A stretch of DNA of 46,245 nucleotides from GCA-002282575 sp964493995 (GCA_964493995.1 CAZBQD010000014.1:1-46245); one strand, 5' to 3'; numbered from the stretch's first letter, positions 1-7,533 are shown. Notes: a model not told the origin generated them from the sequence alone. Numbers and translations are program-made.

Positions 1-114
1 TGACTCTCGACTGATAGAGCGACCATAATGACGCGCCACGACTTGCAGACAAGCGAGTAGCGGGTCATCAAACGATGAAGTCAAAGCTGTATTAGCTTCT
101 GTTGTGGTATTCAC
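1..114 (-). CDS. Type I secretion system permease/ATPase, N-terminus only (partial)
   Basis: This reading frame enters from the left edge and shows only its first 38 codons. It starts at a GTG (112-114) preceded on the minus strand by AGAGGTGA. The residues include DPLLACLQVVARHYGR, which resembles the start of the degenerate peptidase-C39-like domain found at the N-terminus of HlyB/LapB-type ABC exporters ('DPLL..L..L...+GR..S'). Those exporters pump RTX toxins or large adhesins through an HlyD-type adaptor and TolC. The ATPase itself lies outside the window, so the assignment rests on this short stretch. It follows algC on the same strand after about 67 bases. Another C39-like N-terminal domain cannot be excluded. 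Confidence 0.6.
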   Translation of the reverse strand, partial: MNTTTEANTALTSSFDDPLLACLQVVARHYGRSISRES

Positions 115-181
115 GAATGAGTCACCTCTGTGTTGTTATTATCGAGGTTGATTCAACGCCGACTCAACGGCTGAGCTCACC

Positions 182-1570
182 TTAAAATGGGATGGACATG
201 CCATCGGCCACCTTTTCAATCTGAGTACGGAACTGGGCTTTGATACGTTCCAATCCTTCGGGTGTGTCCGCATCAAAACGAATGACTAAAATGGGCGTGG
301 TGTTGGAAGCACGAATTAAGCCCCAGCCATCAGCAAAATCGACACGAATACCGTCAAGATCAAATAACTGACCTTCGGGAAATTCAGCCACGGCTTTCAA
401 TCTATCCATAAAAGCAAAATGCTCGCCTTCGGCAAATTCCCAATCCATTTCTGGGGTAGAGAAACTATCGGGCAATTCATTAAACACATGCGATGCCGCA
501 CGATCATCTTGCGCCAAAATCTCTAGCATACGACAAGCAGCGTAAATACCGTCATCAAAACCAAACCAACGGTCTTTGAAGAAAATATGTCCCGACATTT
601 CACCCGCCAAGGGCGCACCGGTTTCTTTTAACTTCGCTTTGATGAAGGAATGACCGGTGCGCCACATCAACGGCTGACCGCCCTTGGCTTCAATATGTCG
701 CGCTAAAGTACTTGAACACTTCACATCAAAAATAATCTGTGCGCCATCGTTACGACTGAGCACATCGGCGGCATAGAGCATCATTTGGCGGTCAGCAAAA
801 ATGAGATTGCCTGTTTCATCCACCACCCCAACTCGATCGCCGTCACCATCAAACGCTAGTCCGACATCAGCACCGACTTCTTTAACCTTAGCAATCATGT
901 CTTTTAGGTTTTTCGGCTTAGAAGGGTCAGGATGGTGATTGGGGAAAGTGCCATCCACATCACAAAACAGCTCAATCACTTCCGCTCCAATGGCACGCAA
1001 CACAGCTGGAGCATAAGCACCAGCAACGCCATTACCCGCATCGACCACCACTTTCAACGGACGCTTCAGCTGAATATCACCGGCGATACGTTGCGTGTAA
1101 GCGGCAAAAACATCAACCTGAGAGACGCTTCCCTGCCCTTGACTGAAATCTTGCGCTTCAATGCGCTGGCGCAAGCCTTGAATGGCATCGCCCGACAGCG
1201 TATGCCCCGCCACCACCATTTTGATGCCATTGTAGTTGGGTGGATTATGACTACCGGTGATGGCGGCGCAAGAGGTGACGCCTTCTAGGGTCGCAGCAGC
1301 AAAATAAACCATCGGCGTCGTCACCATGCCCACATCGACGACATCAACACCGCCTTCTGTCACGCCCTTCACCAGCGCTGCCATCAAGCGTGGACCCGAC
1401 AAACGACCATCACGACCCACCGCCATGGCTTTGCCACCACTGGCTAATACTTCACTAGCCAAGGCACGACCAACGCCATAAGCAGCGTCTTCGGTTAAGG
1501 CTGTATCGACAATACCACGAATATCATAGGCACGGAAAATAGAAGGGTCGATCATAAGGGTGACGCTCAT
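182..1570 (-). CDS. algC: Phosphomannomutase/phosphoglucomutase
   Basis: The enzyme interconverts mannose-1-P/6-P and glucose-1-P/6-P for alginate, LPS and nucleotide-sugar precursors in the cytoplasm. The 462-residue length is typical of AlgC. Domain 1 carries the phosphoserine loop TGSHNP (Ser about 107). Domain 2 has the metal-binding DGDGDR, domain 3 the sugar-specificity loop GEMSGH, and domain 4 the phosphate-binding RASNTTP. All key residues are intact. The ATG at 1570 lacks a convincing Shine-Dalgarno. An in-frame ATG six codons later, just before the conserved IFRAYDIRG, is a possible alternative. Confidence 0.95.
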   Translation of the reverse strand: MSVTLMIDPSIFRAYDIRGIVDTALTEDAAYGVGRALASEVLASGGKAMAVGRDGRLSGPRLMAALVKGVTEGGVDVVDVGMVTTPMVYFAAATLEGVTSCAAITGSHNPPNYNGIKMVVAGHTLSGDAIQGLRQRIEAQDFSQGQGSVSQVDVFAAYTQRIAGDIQLKRPLKVVVDAGNGVAGAYAPAVLRAIGAEVIELFCDVDGTFPNHHPDPSKPKNLKDMIAKVKEVGADVGLAFDGDGDRVGVVDETGNLIFADRQMMLYAADVLSRNDGAQIIFDVKCSSTLARHIEAKGGQPLMWRTGHSFIKAKLKETGAPLAGEMSGHIFFKDRWFGFDDGIYAACRMLEILAQDDRAASHVFNELPDSFSTPEMDWEFAEGEHFAFMDRLKAVAEFPEGQLFDLDGIRVDFADGWGLIRASNTTPILVIRFDADTPEGLERIKAQFRTQIEKVADGMSIPF

Positions 1571-1652
1571 TGGAATTAAATTAACTAAGGTTATTATTGT
1601 AGCTTAAAAATGTGACAAATCTTTGTGCAAAATCAATCAATTTTTTCGAAGT

Positions 1653-2669
1653 TTATGAACTTAATGGCACTTTTCGATAGATGCAATCGGTTAACACAGA
1701 CAGCCAATCGAGTTGAGTGTGACGTTCAATCACTTCGAAACGACTGTCACCAGCATAATCACTCTCTTGCCATTGCCAACCCGAATAGGGCGTCCAATCG
1801 ATTTGTGCCCAATGGGCTGGACCGGTTCGGAGCAAACCCTTCACCCTCAAAACATCCTGCATAGCCAACTGCGCTAGTTGCTTATGCAAACAAGGTCGAG
1901 ACCATTGTTGTGGCAACGGAAAGCGCCAGCCAGACTGATGCAATCCCTGATGCTGATGTTGCTCTGACTCAGTGTGCGCCAGCGAAACAACCGGCTGATC
2001 TTGCCGCTGAGGGCTGTTTTGCAAACCGTCATCCATCAACCAGTAAGCCGACCATTGACGCCAGACAGCGTCATTTAAGGCATACTGCCAATCTAATTTA
2101 GCGGGATAGAGTTGATTCAGTTGCTCGCTTATCATCTGCTGTTGTTCTCCCCTCAAGCCCTGACTGTGGCTCACCCAAATGAGTTGCGACAAAGCCAACT
2201 GAGCACGCAATATCCCACTCTTGCGTTCGGACAGCAACGCTTGGGCAGGAATCACCGCCACAATCGGTAACAGCTGAATCAAGGCGACTTTGCGTAATGC
2301 CAGATACAAAGCACGCGCATCGGCCACCCCTGAAGGCTCAAGCAGAATACGCTGCACACCCGCCAACACCAAACGCTCCAGCGCTTGCACAATGAGCCCC
2401 TGCAAACTACAGCAAACACAGCCTCCCGTTAAGGACTCAACCACCACCCCTTGTAATGACAAGGCTTGCGCATCGAGTGACATAGTGCCAAAATCATTTA
2501 CCAATACGCCCCAAGTGACGCCACTGGGTTTACGAGCCAGCAGTTGTCGCAATAAAGTCGTTTTGCCCGCACCCAAAGGACCCATCACTAACAGGACTGG
2601 CGTTGGCTCAATGGCTTTGTCAGCTGCGGTTTGAGGCTCGCTGTTATCCAACAAGGAATTGTCAATCAT
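1653..2669 (-). CDS. CobW/P47K-family GTPase (putative metallochaperone)
   Basis: This is a G3E-family P-loop GTPase of 338 residues. Members act as metal chaperones (zinc, cobalt). Walker A is GPLGAGKTT at about 30-38. The family CxCC metal motif is present (GGCVCCS, Cys 84/86/87), followed by LEPSGVADAR and a C-terminal CobW_C-like region. Oddity: where the guanine-specificity motif NKxD is expected, after the beta strand LSQLIWV, the sequence reads SHSQGL. Nucleotide specificity may therefore be altered. Its ATG overlaps the divergent ATG of the next gene in a shared CATG, and AGGACAGG on the minus strand supplies a ribosome-binding site. The metal partner cannot be read from context. Confidence 0.85.
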   Translation of the reverse strand: MIDNSLLDNSEPQTAADKAIEPTPVLLVMGPLGAGKTTLLRQLLARKPSGVTWGVLVNDFGTMSLDAQALSLQGVVVESLTGGCVCCSLQGLIVQALERLVLAGVQRILLEPSGVADARALYLALRKVALIQLLPIVAVIPAQALLSERKSGILRAQLALSQLIWVSHSQGLRGEQQQMISEQLNQLYPAKLDWQYALNDAVWRQWSAYWLMDDGLQNSPQRQDQPVVSLAHTESEQHQHQGLHQSGWRFPLPQQWSRPCLHKQLAQLAMQDVLRVKGLLRTGPAHWAQIDWTPYSGWQWQESDYAGDSRFEVIERHTQLDWLSVLTDCIYRKVPLSS

Positions 2670-3168
2670 GAGTGAAACCTGTCCTCATCAAAGTACCCAT
2701 TATCATTTTGGGCGTGGCGGCAAAGATGCCGAACACCAAGCCCATCAAGCCGATATTCAATCGCTGTTAGCGCAACACAGCCAACTCAATCGTCAGGTCG
2801 AATTGCTCAGCAATGGTTTTCGCGCCATCACCACCAGCGACAATAGCGAATTGGTTAGCATACTGCAACGCCATGTGTTCGATATGAAAGCGCGGTTTGC
2901 TAAAGGTCGAGCCATTCGCAGCTGGGATGCGGTTTATGCACTACTCTTCGCTTACCGAGAGCAGATTAACGTCAACTATGAACGACTCGACAATGGTGTG
3001 AGTAGTGTCATCACCACGGATCAAGCCGATTTGGTGGAAGTATTACACGCTCATGCCCAAGCTGTCAGCCGTTTTGTGCAACAAGGTAAAGCCGCCGCGG
3101 CAGAAAGTTATCCTTTATCGGCAAAAGTACTCGAAAAATTGACCAACACGCCCCATAATCCAGCTTAG
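2668..3168 (+). CDS. Conserved two-repeat helical protein of unknown function
   Basis: This 166-residue soluble protein has two similar halves of about 45 residues. Both follow the pattern L-x-NG...I-T-x-D...LV-x-x-L-x-x-H...R/F...G-K/R-A. One runs from about 'LLSNGFRAITTSD' to 'KGRAIRSWDA' and the other from 'LDNGVSSVITTD' to 'QQGKAAAAE'. Each half has a conserved His in its second helix, and the N-terminus is His-rich. I recognise the pattern from conserved hypothetical proteins but know of no function. ATG 2668 is preferred over the in-frame TTG at 2659 because AAGGA lies ten bases upstream of it. It sits 32 bases before trxC, so a redox or metal-related role is an inference from context only. 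Confidence 0.75.
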   Translation: MSETCPHQSTHYHFGRGGKDAEHQAHQADIQSLLAQHSQLNRQVELLSNGFRAITTSDNSELVSILQRHVFDMKARFAKGRAIRSWDAVYALLFAYREQINVNYERLDNGVSSVITTDQADLVEVLHAHAQAVSRFVQQGKAAAAESYPLSAKVLEKLTNTPHNPA

Positions 3169-3200
3169 TTTTATGTTTCAGATCAGCCAAGGAGAAGTCT

Positions 3201-3632
3201 ATGTCATTAGTTGTCTGTCCTCACTGTCACGGCACCAATCGCGTCGCACACGACAAATGTCATGCCGATAGCGGAGCGGTTTGTGGTCACTGCAAACAGA
3301 AACTCTTTGATGGCTCAGTTATTGAAGCCGACTTACTGAGCTTTAACAAACACCTACAGCGCAGTGAATTACCCATTGTGGTCGATTTTTGGGCGCCTTG
3401 GTGCGGTCCTTGCCGTCAATTCGCCCCCACCTTTACTCAAGTGGCGCAGCAATTTGCTGGCAAAGCGCAGTTTATTAAGGTAAATACTGAACAACAGCAG
3501 CAACTCGCTGCGCAATATGGCATTCGCTCTATTCCGACCTTAATGCTGTTCAAAGGCGGTAAAAAAGTGGCCGAACTGGCTGGCGCACTACCCGCACCTC
3601 AGTTCACGCAATGGGTGCGTCAACACTTGTGA
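3201..3632 (+). CDS. trxC: Thioredoxin 2 (zinc-ribbon thioredoxin)
   Basis: This is a cytoplasmic protein disulfide reductase of 143 residues. The N-terminal zinc ribbon has Cys 6, 9, 28 and 31 (CPHC and CGHC), plus Cys20. It is followed by a thioredoxin fold with the canonical active site WCGPC at 67-71 and the cis-Pro segment SIPTLMLF. AAGGAGA lies upstream of the ATG at good spacing. TrxC resists oxidative inactivation better than Trx1, and its zinc ribbon responds to peroxide. Its 3' end overlaps the sensor kinase regB, suggesting co-transcription with the redox-sensing two-component system. Confidence 0.95.
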   Translation: MSLVVCPHCHGTNRVAHDKCHADSGAVCGHCKQKLFDGSVIEADLLSFNKHLQRSELPIVVDFWAPWCGPCRQFAPTFTQVAQQFAGKAQFIKVNTEQQQQLAAQYGIRSIPTLMLFKGGKKVAELAGALPAPQFTQWVRQHL

Positions 3633-4978
3633 TTGAGGAACTCGCTAAACGGTTATTATTACTGCGCGCTGGCGGCATTGCGGTCATTGCGCTGTTACTG
3701 TCGTTCAGTTTAGCCCTGCATTTACCCCTAGCTTACGACAAGCTCCTCATCATTTGCCTAGAATGGGTGATGTTGCATGGCTTCATTGTCTTCTCGCAAC
3801 GACGCTGGCAAATCACCCCCGCCAGTGTTACCTTTCAACTGAGTGCCGACATTATTGTCGTAGCCAGTTTGTTAGCCGTTGCGGGCGGGGTACACAATCC
3901 GTTTTTTGGACTCTTACTGCTACCGCTATTATTAGCAGTGGGGATTTTGCCTCGACTTAATCAGTATGGGCTGCTGGCTTTGGTGTTGCTCGCTTCGACG
4001 CTGCTCATTTTCGTGCCCGCACCGCTCAATGCCATCATCCCCGCCATGCCGAATCAACTCTACCAATGGCTTTTTTTGCTCGACGGTGGCGTGGTCAGGT
4101 CAACGCCCTTTAATCCGCTCGATGTACTGGCGAAAATTGGGCTGTGGTTAAATGTTGGCTTAACCGCTATTTTGGTGACTTTTTTTCTCGCTAAGCTACA
4201 TCAACGCCTGCAACAACAACAGCAAGCCTTGCAACAAGCTCAGTTAGAAGGACAATCGCAACAACATCTTCTCAATATGAGCCTAGCCGCTGCCTCCACG
4301 GCGCACGAACTTTCCACGCCACTGGCAACGATTAGCCTATTAGCAGCCGAAGCGGCCGATGCTTATCGTTATCAAGAACCCGACAACGCCCAAGCGGCTT
4401 TAGCACAAATTCAACAGCTGGTCGCTCATTGCAAAACGCAAATTAGCGCCAGCTTAAAACAGCACCACCTAGAACGCAGTGAACAGTTGAGTTTATTATC
4501 CTGGTCAGATTACTTAGACAACCTACTGACTCAATGGAAAACACTGCGTCCACAGGTTAAGGTACAACTCAGCATCCAAGGTGACACGCAAAGCATTCCA
4601 CAAACCATTAATTTACCCATACTGAGCCAAAGCATTACCAGTTTGTTGAATAATGCCTGCGAAGCTTCGTCTGAACCCTTACAGCTGCACTTAAACTGGG
4701 ATGAGCAACACGTAAGATTGTGTTTGCATAATCAAGGTTGCGGATTCAGTGAAGCCCTACTCGCCCAATTTCCACAACCACAACCCAGTGATAAAACAGA
4801 TGGACACGGCGTCGGTTTAGCCCTAGCTCATGCCAATATACAGCAACTGGGCGGGCAATTAGTGCTGAGTAATCCGCAAACCGGTGGCGCACAAGCCTGC
4901 ATCATCATGCCAATTTCCATCGAAACATGGCAACTGCGACAAAATGCCGCACCAACCCATTCGTCATCCCTGTCATAA
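3611..4978 (+). CDS. regB: Redox-sensing histidine kinase, RegB/PrrB family
   Basis: This inner-membrane kinase has about six N-terminal membrane helices (residues 15-195). The quinone-binding signature GGVHNPF sits at 92-98. The H-box STAHELSTPLAT contains the phospho-acceptor at about His232 and matches the RegB-type AHELGTPLATI. A Cys (about 274) lies in the following helix, at the position of the RegB redox switch. N-box (NNACEA) and G-box (GHGVGLAL) ATPase motifs complete the kinase. The start is uncertain: ATG 3611 overlaps trxC by 22 bases, while GTG 3629 would overlap the trxC stop by a few bases. Neither has a clear Shine-Dalgarno. RegB controls respiratory and redox genes according to the state of the quinone pool. 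Confidence 0.9.
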   Translation: MGASTLVIEELAKRLLLLRAGGIAVIALLLSFSLALHLPLAYDKLLIICLEWVMLHGFIVFSQRRWQITPASVTFQLSADIIVVASLLAVAGGVHNPFFGLLLLPLLLAVGILPRLNQYGLLALVLLASTLLIFVPAPLNAIIPAMPNQLYQWLFLLDGGVVRSTPFNPLDVLAKIGLWLNVGLTAILVTFFLAKLHQRLQQQQQALQQAQLEGQSQQHLLNMSLAAASTAHELSTPLATISLLAAEAADAYRYQEPDNAQAALAQIQQLVAHCKTQISASLKQHHLERSEQLSLLSWSDYLDNLLTQWKTLRPQVKVQLSIQGDTQSIPQTINLPILSQSITSLLNNACEASSEPLQLHLNWDEQHVRLCLHNQGCGFSEALLAQFPQPQPSDKTDGHGVGLALAHANIQQLGGQLVLSNPQTGGAQACIIMPISIETWQLRQNAAPTHSSSLS

Positions 4979-4986
4979 TAAGCGCT

Positions 4987-5508
4987 ATGAAACTGTTAAT
5001 TACCGATGACGATTCCCTGTTTGCTCAAACCCTATCGCGACAATTATCGCGACGTGGACATCAGTGCAGCCTAGCTCACACTAGCGAGGAAGCCCTAGCA
5101 GCAGTAGAAAATGACGTATTCGATGCCGCCATTACCGACTTGGTGATGCCGGGAGAATCGGGCTTAATTTTAGTGCAACAGTTACATCAAACCGACCCGG
5201 ATCTGCCCATTCTGGTACTGACGGGTTATGCCAGCATCACCACCGCCGTGGAAGCCATTAAACTGGGCGCGCGCCACTATCTCGCCAAACCGGCCAGCAT
5301 CGACGAAATATTACAGGCATTAGAACAGAGCCAAGGCAATGCACAATTAGATGTGCAAGCCAAACCCCTGAGTGTTGAGCGTCTCGAATGGGAACATATT
5401 CAAAAGGTCTTACACGAACATGATGGTAATGTGTCTGCCACCGCCCGCGCTCTCGATATGCATCGCCGAACCCTGCAACGCAAACTGGACAAGTTCGCGC
5501 CGCATTAA
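4987..5508 (+). CDS. regA: Response regulator, RegA/PrrA/ActR family
   Basis: This 173-residue partner of RegB starts eight bases after its stop. The receiver domain has the acidic pair near the N-terminus and phospho-Asp at about 51 (AITDLVMPG). A short linker leads to a Fis-type helix-turn-helix, GNVSATARALDMHRRTLQRK, which is near-diagnostic of RegA. The ATG at 4987 begins the conserved receiver strand (KLLITDDD), so a longer upstream extension is not needed. The last 20 bases of the gene (5488-5507) are repeated exactly at 6305-6324, on the other side of a toxin-antitoxin cassette. Confidence 0.93.
   Translation: MKLLITDDDSLFAQTLSRQLSRRGHQCSLAHTSEEALAAVENDVFDAAITDLVMPGESGLILVQQLHQTDPDLPILVLTGYASITTAVEAIKLGARHYLAKPASIDEILQALEQSQGNAQLDVQAKPLSVERLEWEHIQKVLHEHDGNVSATARALDMHRRTLQRKLDKFAPH
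5488..5507 (+). repeat. 20-bp direct repeat, copy 1 (3' end of regA)
   Basis: These 20 bases encode the last residues of RegA (DKFAPH) up to the stop codon. They match 6305-6324 exactly and in the same orientation. The flanking bases differ on both sides of each copy. The repeats bound a 797-bp segment holding a toxin-antitoxin pair, which is the arrangement expected of an att-like or target duplication. Confidence 0.85.
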
Positions 5509-5645
5509 TCGTAATTTGTAATGAATTGAACTGCTATGAATGGCTATGTTGCATGAAATACACGCTAATGGCAACGATTACCACAGAGGGGCAATCATAA
5601 ACCCAAATGGTGCTAAGCGATCCCTGGGGGAGTACTGAAGTCAGC

Positions 5646-5933
5646 TTAACCTTTCAGCCAGTCTTCACGTCCATGATGGACACGAACAATATACACATCA
5701 CCTGATTCATCGATAGTGTATAAAATAATATGCGAACCGAACGGATGCATACGAATATTTGGTGTAAACTCACGATGTACAGGCGATGCTTCAGGATAGG
5801 TCGCCAAAAACTCGAAAATTTTCTCTAAATCATCGTGATAGCGTTCGGCTTGCTGCATCCCAAATTGCTCACTACCTTCAATGAACATACTAATGGCATC
5901 TTCTTCAGCTTCTCCGCTGAGATACCATGCCAT
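5646..5933 (-). CDS. RelE/ParE-superfamily toxin
   Basis: This 95-residue protein has the ParE/RelE fold pattern: an N-terminal helical region (MAWYLSGEAEEDAISMF), then RMHPFGSHIILYTIDESGDV and the C-terminal strand VYIVRVHHGREDWLKG. Family members inhibit DNA gyrase (ParE) or cleave mRNA (RelE). The R-HPFGSH-I-LY / RV-H-R-DW pattern favours the ParE side. It begins three bases after the upstream antitoxin stop, so the two form one unit in the usual antitoxin-first order. Confidence 0.85.
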   Translation of the reverse strand: MAWYLSGEAEEDAISMFIEGSEQFGMQQAERYHDDLEKIFEFLATYPEASPVHREFTPNIRMHPFGSHIILYTIDESGDVYIVRVHHGREDWLKG

Positions 5934-5936
5934 CAG

Positions 5937-6206
5937 TTAGCACTTACTTGCTGCGATACGGCTTTTAGCCATTTCTTTCAGCTCTGCCATACGGTGAGTC
6001 CCGATACCACTGGCAATACCCTCATCGATGAGGGATTGTATGTGCGCAATTTTAATAGTCTTTGCACTGGCAGTTAGCTCTGGCTCATCAACGCGCTCTT
6101 CTTCCTCCTCAATCACAACCCGCACATGCTTATTTTTAAACTGCTCGAAATTGGGGATGCGCAGGTATTCGCTGACAATATCAGCTTCGAATGTGATGGC
6201 AAGCAT
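5937..6206 (-). CDS. Antitoxin partner of the ParE-type toxin
   Basis: This is an 89-residue acidic protein. An N-terminal stretch (MLAITFEADIVSEYLRIPNFEQFKNKHVRVVIEE) is followed by a run of Glu and a C-terminal helix (RMAELKEMAKSRIAAS). The layout fits an antitoxin with an N-terminal DNA-binding or dimerisation part and a C-terminal toxin-wrapping helix. I do not recognise the exact family. AGGAG lies upstream of the ATG and a strong extended -10 promoter precedes it (6244-6252). Assignment rests mainly on pairing with the toxin. Confidence 0.75.
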   Translation of the reverse strand: MLAITFEADIVSEYLRIPNFEQFKNKHVRVVIEEEEERVDEPELTASAKTIKIAHIQSLIDEGIASGIGTHRMAELKEMAKSRIAASKC

Positions 6207-6243
6207 ATTGTGTCGCTCCTATCGTTATTTCGGTCTAGCGTCG

Positions 6244-6252
6244 ATTATAGCA
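6244..6252 (-). promoter_or_regulatory. Extended -10 promoter of the toxin-antitoxin cassette
   Basis: On the minus strand this reads TGCTATAAT: a perfect -10 hexamer with an extended TGn element. It lies about 40 bases upstream of the antitoxin start. No good -35 is visible, which is normal for extended -10 promoters. The promoter lies inside the direct-repeat-bounded segment, so the cassette carries its own expression signal. Confidence 0.6.
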
Positions 6253-6304
6253 TTTGCTTTATCGATTCCCTGAGCTGGCTTCTTTATCTTCCTTGTGTGC
6301 GAGA

Positions 6305-6324
6305 GACAAGTTCGCGCCGCATTA
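6305..6324 (+). repeat. 20-bp direct repeat, copy 2 (regA-tail copy)
   Basis: This is an exact copy of the last 20 bases of regA. It is not inside any gene here and is followed by G, so it would still end DKFAPH-stop (TAG instead of TAA). It marks the distal boundary of the inserted toxin-antitoxin segment. Confidence 0.85.
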
Positions 6325-6351
6325 GTCAGAGTAAACTATGGAAAATTTGAA

Positions 6352-6660
6352 TTAAAAGTGACTCAGCCGTTCTAGGGTGTCGGGATAGCGTTCAGTTAAT
6401 AGCAGTAGTGTTGTTGCTTGTTCGTTGGGTTTAGAAGCGCCCTGTTCCCATTTTTCTAAGGTTCTGGCAGAGACGTGGAGTCTTGCCGCAAATACCGCTC
6501 GGCTCATATTAAAGCCTTCACGGATGGCACGAATTTTTTCAGGCGCAAGGGTTAGGTGTTTGCGTTCAACTGTTACTGTTCTTAACGTTTGTTTACCTTG
6601 CTCGAAATGCTTAGCTTCTTCTAATGCTTGTGAAAGTTCATTAAACAGATTCCGCTTCAT
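6352..6660 (-). CDS. higA: HigA-type antitoxin (XRE helix-turn-helix)
   Basis: This 102-residue protein has an N-terminal toxin-contacting part (MKRNLFNELSQALEEAKHFEQGKQTL) and a Cro/C1-type helix-turn-helix (IRAIREGFNMSRAVFAARLHVSARTLEKWEQGASKPN). It closely follows the layout of Vibrio cholerae HigA2. The gene lies downstream of its toxin and overlaps it by 20 bases, the reversed toxin-first order typical of higBA. HigA normally represses the operon and neutralises HigB. Confidence 0.9.
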   Translation of the reverse strand: MKRNLFNELSQALEEAKHFEQGKQTLRTVTVERKHLTLAPEKIRAIREGFNMSRAVFAARLHVSARTLEKWEQGASKPNEQATTLLLLTERYPDTLERLSHF

Positions 6661-6979
6661 GTCTTAACTTCTCCGCCAATTGTTTGAGTTGCAGCTTTTC
6701 GTCCGATGTTAAATCTTCCGCTTCATTTTTGCCGTAAATGGTGAGCAGATGAAAGTGGCAACGCTTATCGAGATAAATATAAATCACTCGACTGCCGCCA
6801 CGCTTACCCTTGCCATTAGCTGACCAGCGTATTTTTCTCAAGCCACCTGTTCCGATAATAACCTCGCCCGCCGTAGGATTATTCATTAAATAACGCTGAA
6901 ACTCCCTGTAGCTATCATCATCCATGAGACTTTCTCGATAATGACTAAAGATGCGGCTTTCGATAAAAATGGCTTTCAC
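6641..6979 (-). CDS. higB: HigB-type mRNA interferase toxin
   Basis: This is a 112-residue RelE-superfamily toxin like HigB-2. Family hallmarks are FIESRIFSHYRESLMDDDSY, GTGGLRKIRWS, GKGKRGGSRVIYIYLD and HLLTIYGKNEAEDL. HigB cleaves mRNA on the ribosome. The start is a GTG at 6979 with no obvious Shine-Dalgarno, so translation may be weak. A consensus -35 (TTGACA) lies upstream. A frame in good order across the full family length suggests it is functional. Confidence 0.9.
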   Translation of the reverse strand: MKAIFIESRIFSHYRESLMDDDSYREFQRYLMNNPTAGEVIIGTGGLRKIRWSANGKGKRGGSRVIYIYLDKRCHFHLLTIYGKNEAEDLTSDEKLQLKQLAEKLRHEAESV

Positions 6980-7020
6980 TGTACGCTTTATGGGTATGTT
7001 TTAGGCATTTTAAGGCAGGA

Positions 7021-7049
7021 GTTAAACAATGTAAAGCTGGGCGTGTCAA
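7021..7049 (-). promoter_or_regulatory. Candidate promoter of higBA
   Basis: On the minus strand a perfect TTGACA (-35; plus positions 7044-7049) is followed after 17 bases by TTTAAC (-10; 7021-7026, four of six consensus). The higB start is about 40 bases further on. HigA would be expected to bind here. Confidence 0.5.
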
Positions 7050-7063
7050 ATGTTAACCAATCG

Positions 7064-7462
7064 CTATTTTGTCTGTGACGTTGCCGCCAGATAAGCGTCG
7101 AAAAAACGACGTATTGTTTTACGTTCTACCAGCGGCAATTCCAGAAATCGACTAATCATATCGCGATCTTCTTGCGTCATGCCGATTTCCCATTTGGCTT
7201 CTTGCTGTTGTATCGAACCAAAACGCTCCTCGCCGAAACGTAACCAATGCGGATCAACTTGAAGCCACTCTGCCAAGGCCTGAAGCTTATCTTGCTTGGG
7301 GATGACCTGACCCAACAACCATTTACGTACCGCCTGAACGGTTACAGGTGTACCCCAGTAACGTTGGTTAAATTCCCTTTCCAGAACAACAGGTCTAAGC
7401 TCGTAGCCCGCGTTGCTGAGTGATTGTTTGAGTCGTTCTGCGAACGCGATTGAGTCTTTCAT
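7064..7462 (-). CDS. XRE-family transcriptional regulator
   Basis: This 132-residue DNA-binding protein opens with SIAFAERLKQSLSNAGYELRPVVLEREFNQRYWG. Its helix-turn-helix is VTVQAVRKWLLGQVIPKQDKLQALAEWLQVDPHWLRFGE. The C-terminal half is helical (EDRDMISRFLELPLVERKTIRRFFDAYLA) and probably dimerises. It resembles a family of small proteobacterial regulators whose targets I do not know. It is divergent from the A+T-rich four-gene operon starting near 7575 and shares a 112-base intergenic region with it, so control of that operon is likely but inferred. No Shine-Dalgarno is seen before its ATG. Confidence 0.85.
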   Translation of the reverse strand: MKDSIAFAERLKQSLSNAGYELRPVVLEREFNQRYWGTPVTVQAVRKWLLGQVIPKQDKLQALAEWLQVDPHWLRFGEERFGSIQQQEAKWEIGMTQEDRDMISRFLELPLVERKTIRRFFDAYLAATSQTK

Positions 7463-7472
7463 GTGAGTGACA

Positions 7473-7533
7473 GTAACCAGATGACAAAATCAATCATTAA
7501 ATCGGTTATTTTATTTATTGAACTATTGGTTAC
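7473..7533. promoter_or_regulatory. Candidate operator region between the divergent XRE gene and A+T-rich operon
   Basis: GTAACCA at 7473-7479 and TGGTTAC at 7527-7533 form an inverted pair 47 bases apart. A related GGTTATT lies between them at about 7504. The second arm falls inside the -35/-10 spacer of the plus-strand promoter, a good place for repression. Inference only. Confidence 0.35.

Noticed and set aside
932..1288. Plus-strand open frame opposite algC
   Set aside because: It is a shadow of a well-defined enzyme; no ribosome site or domain.
4927..4986. Extended N-terminus of RegA starting within regB
   Set aside because: The family start is the conserved receiver strand at ATG 4987.
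5509..6304. Integrase or transposase explaining the regA-tail repeats
   Set aside because: The only genes in the segment are the toxin and antitoxin; no recombinase or terminal inverted repeat was found.
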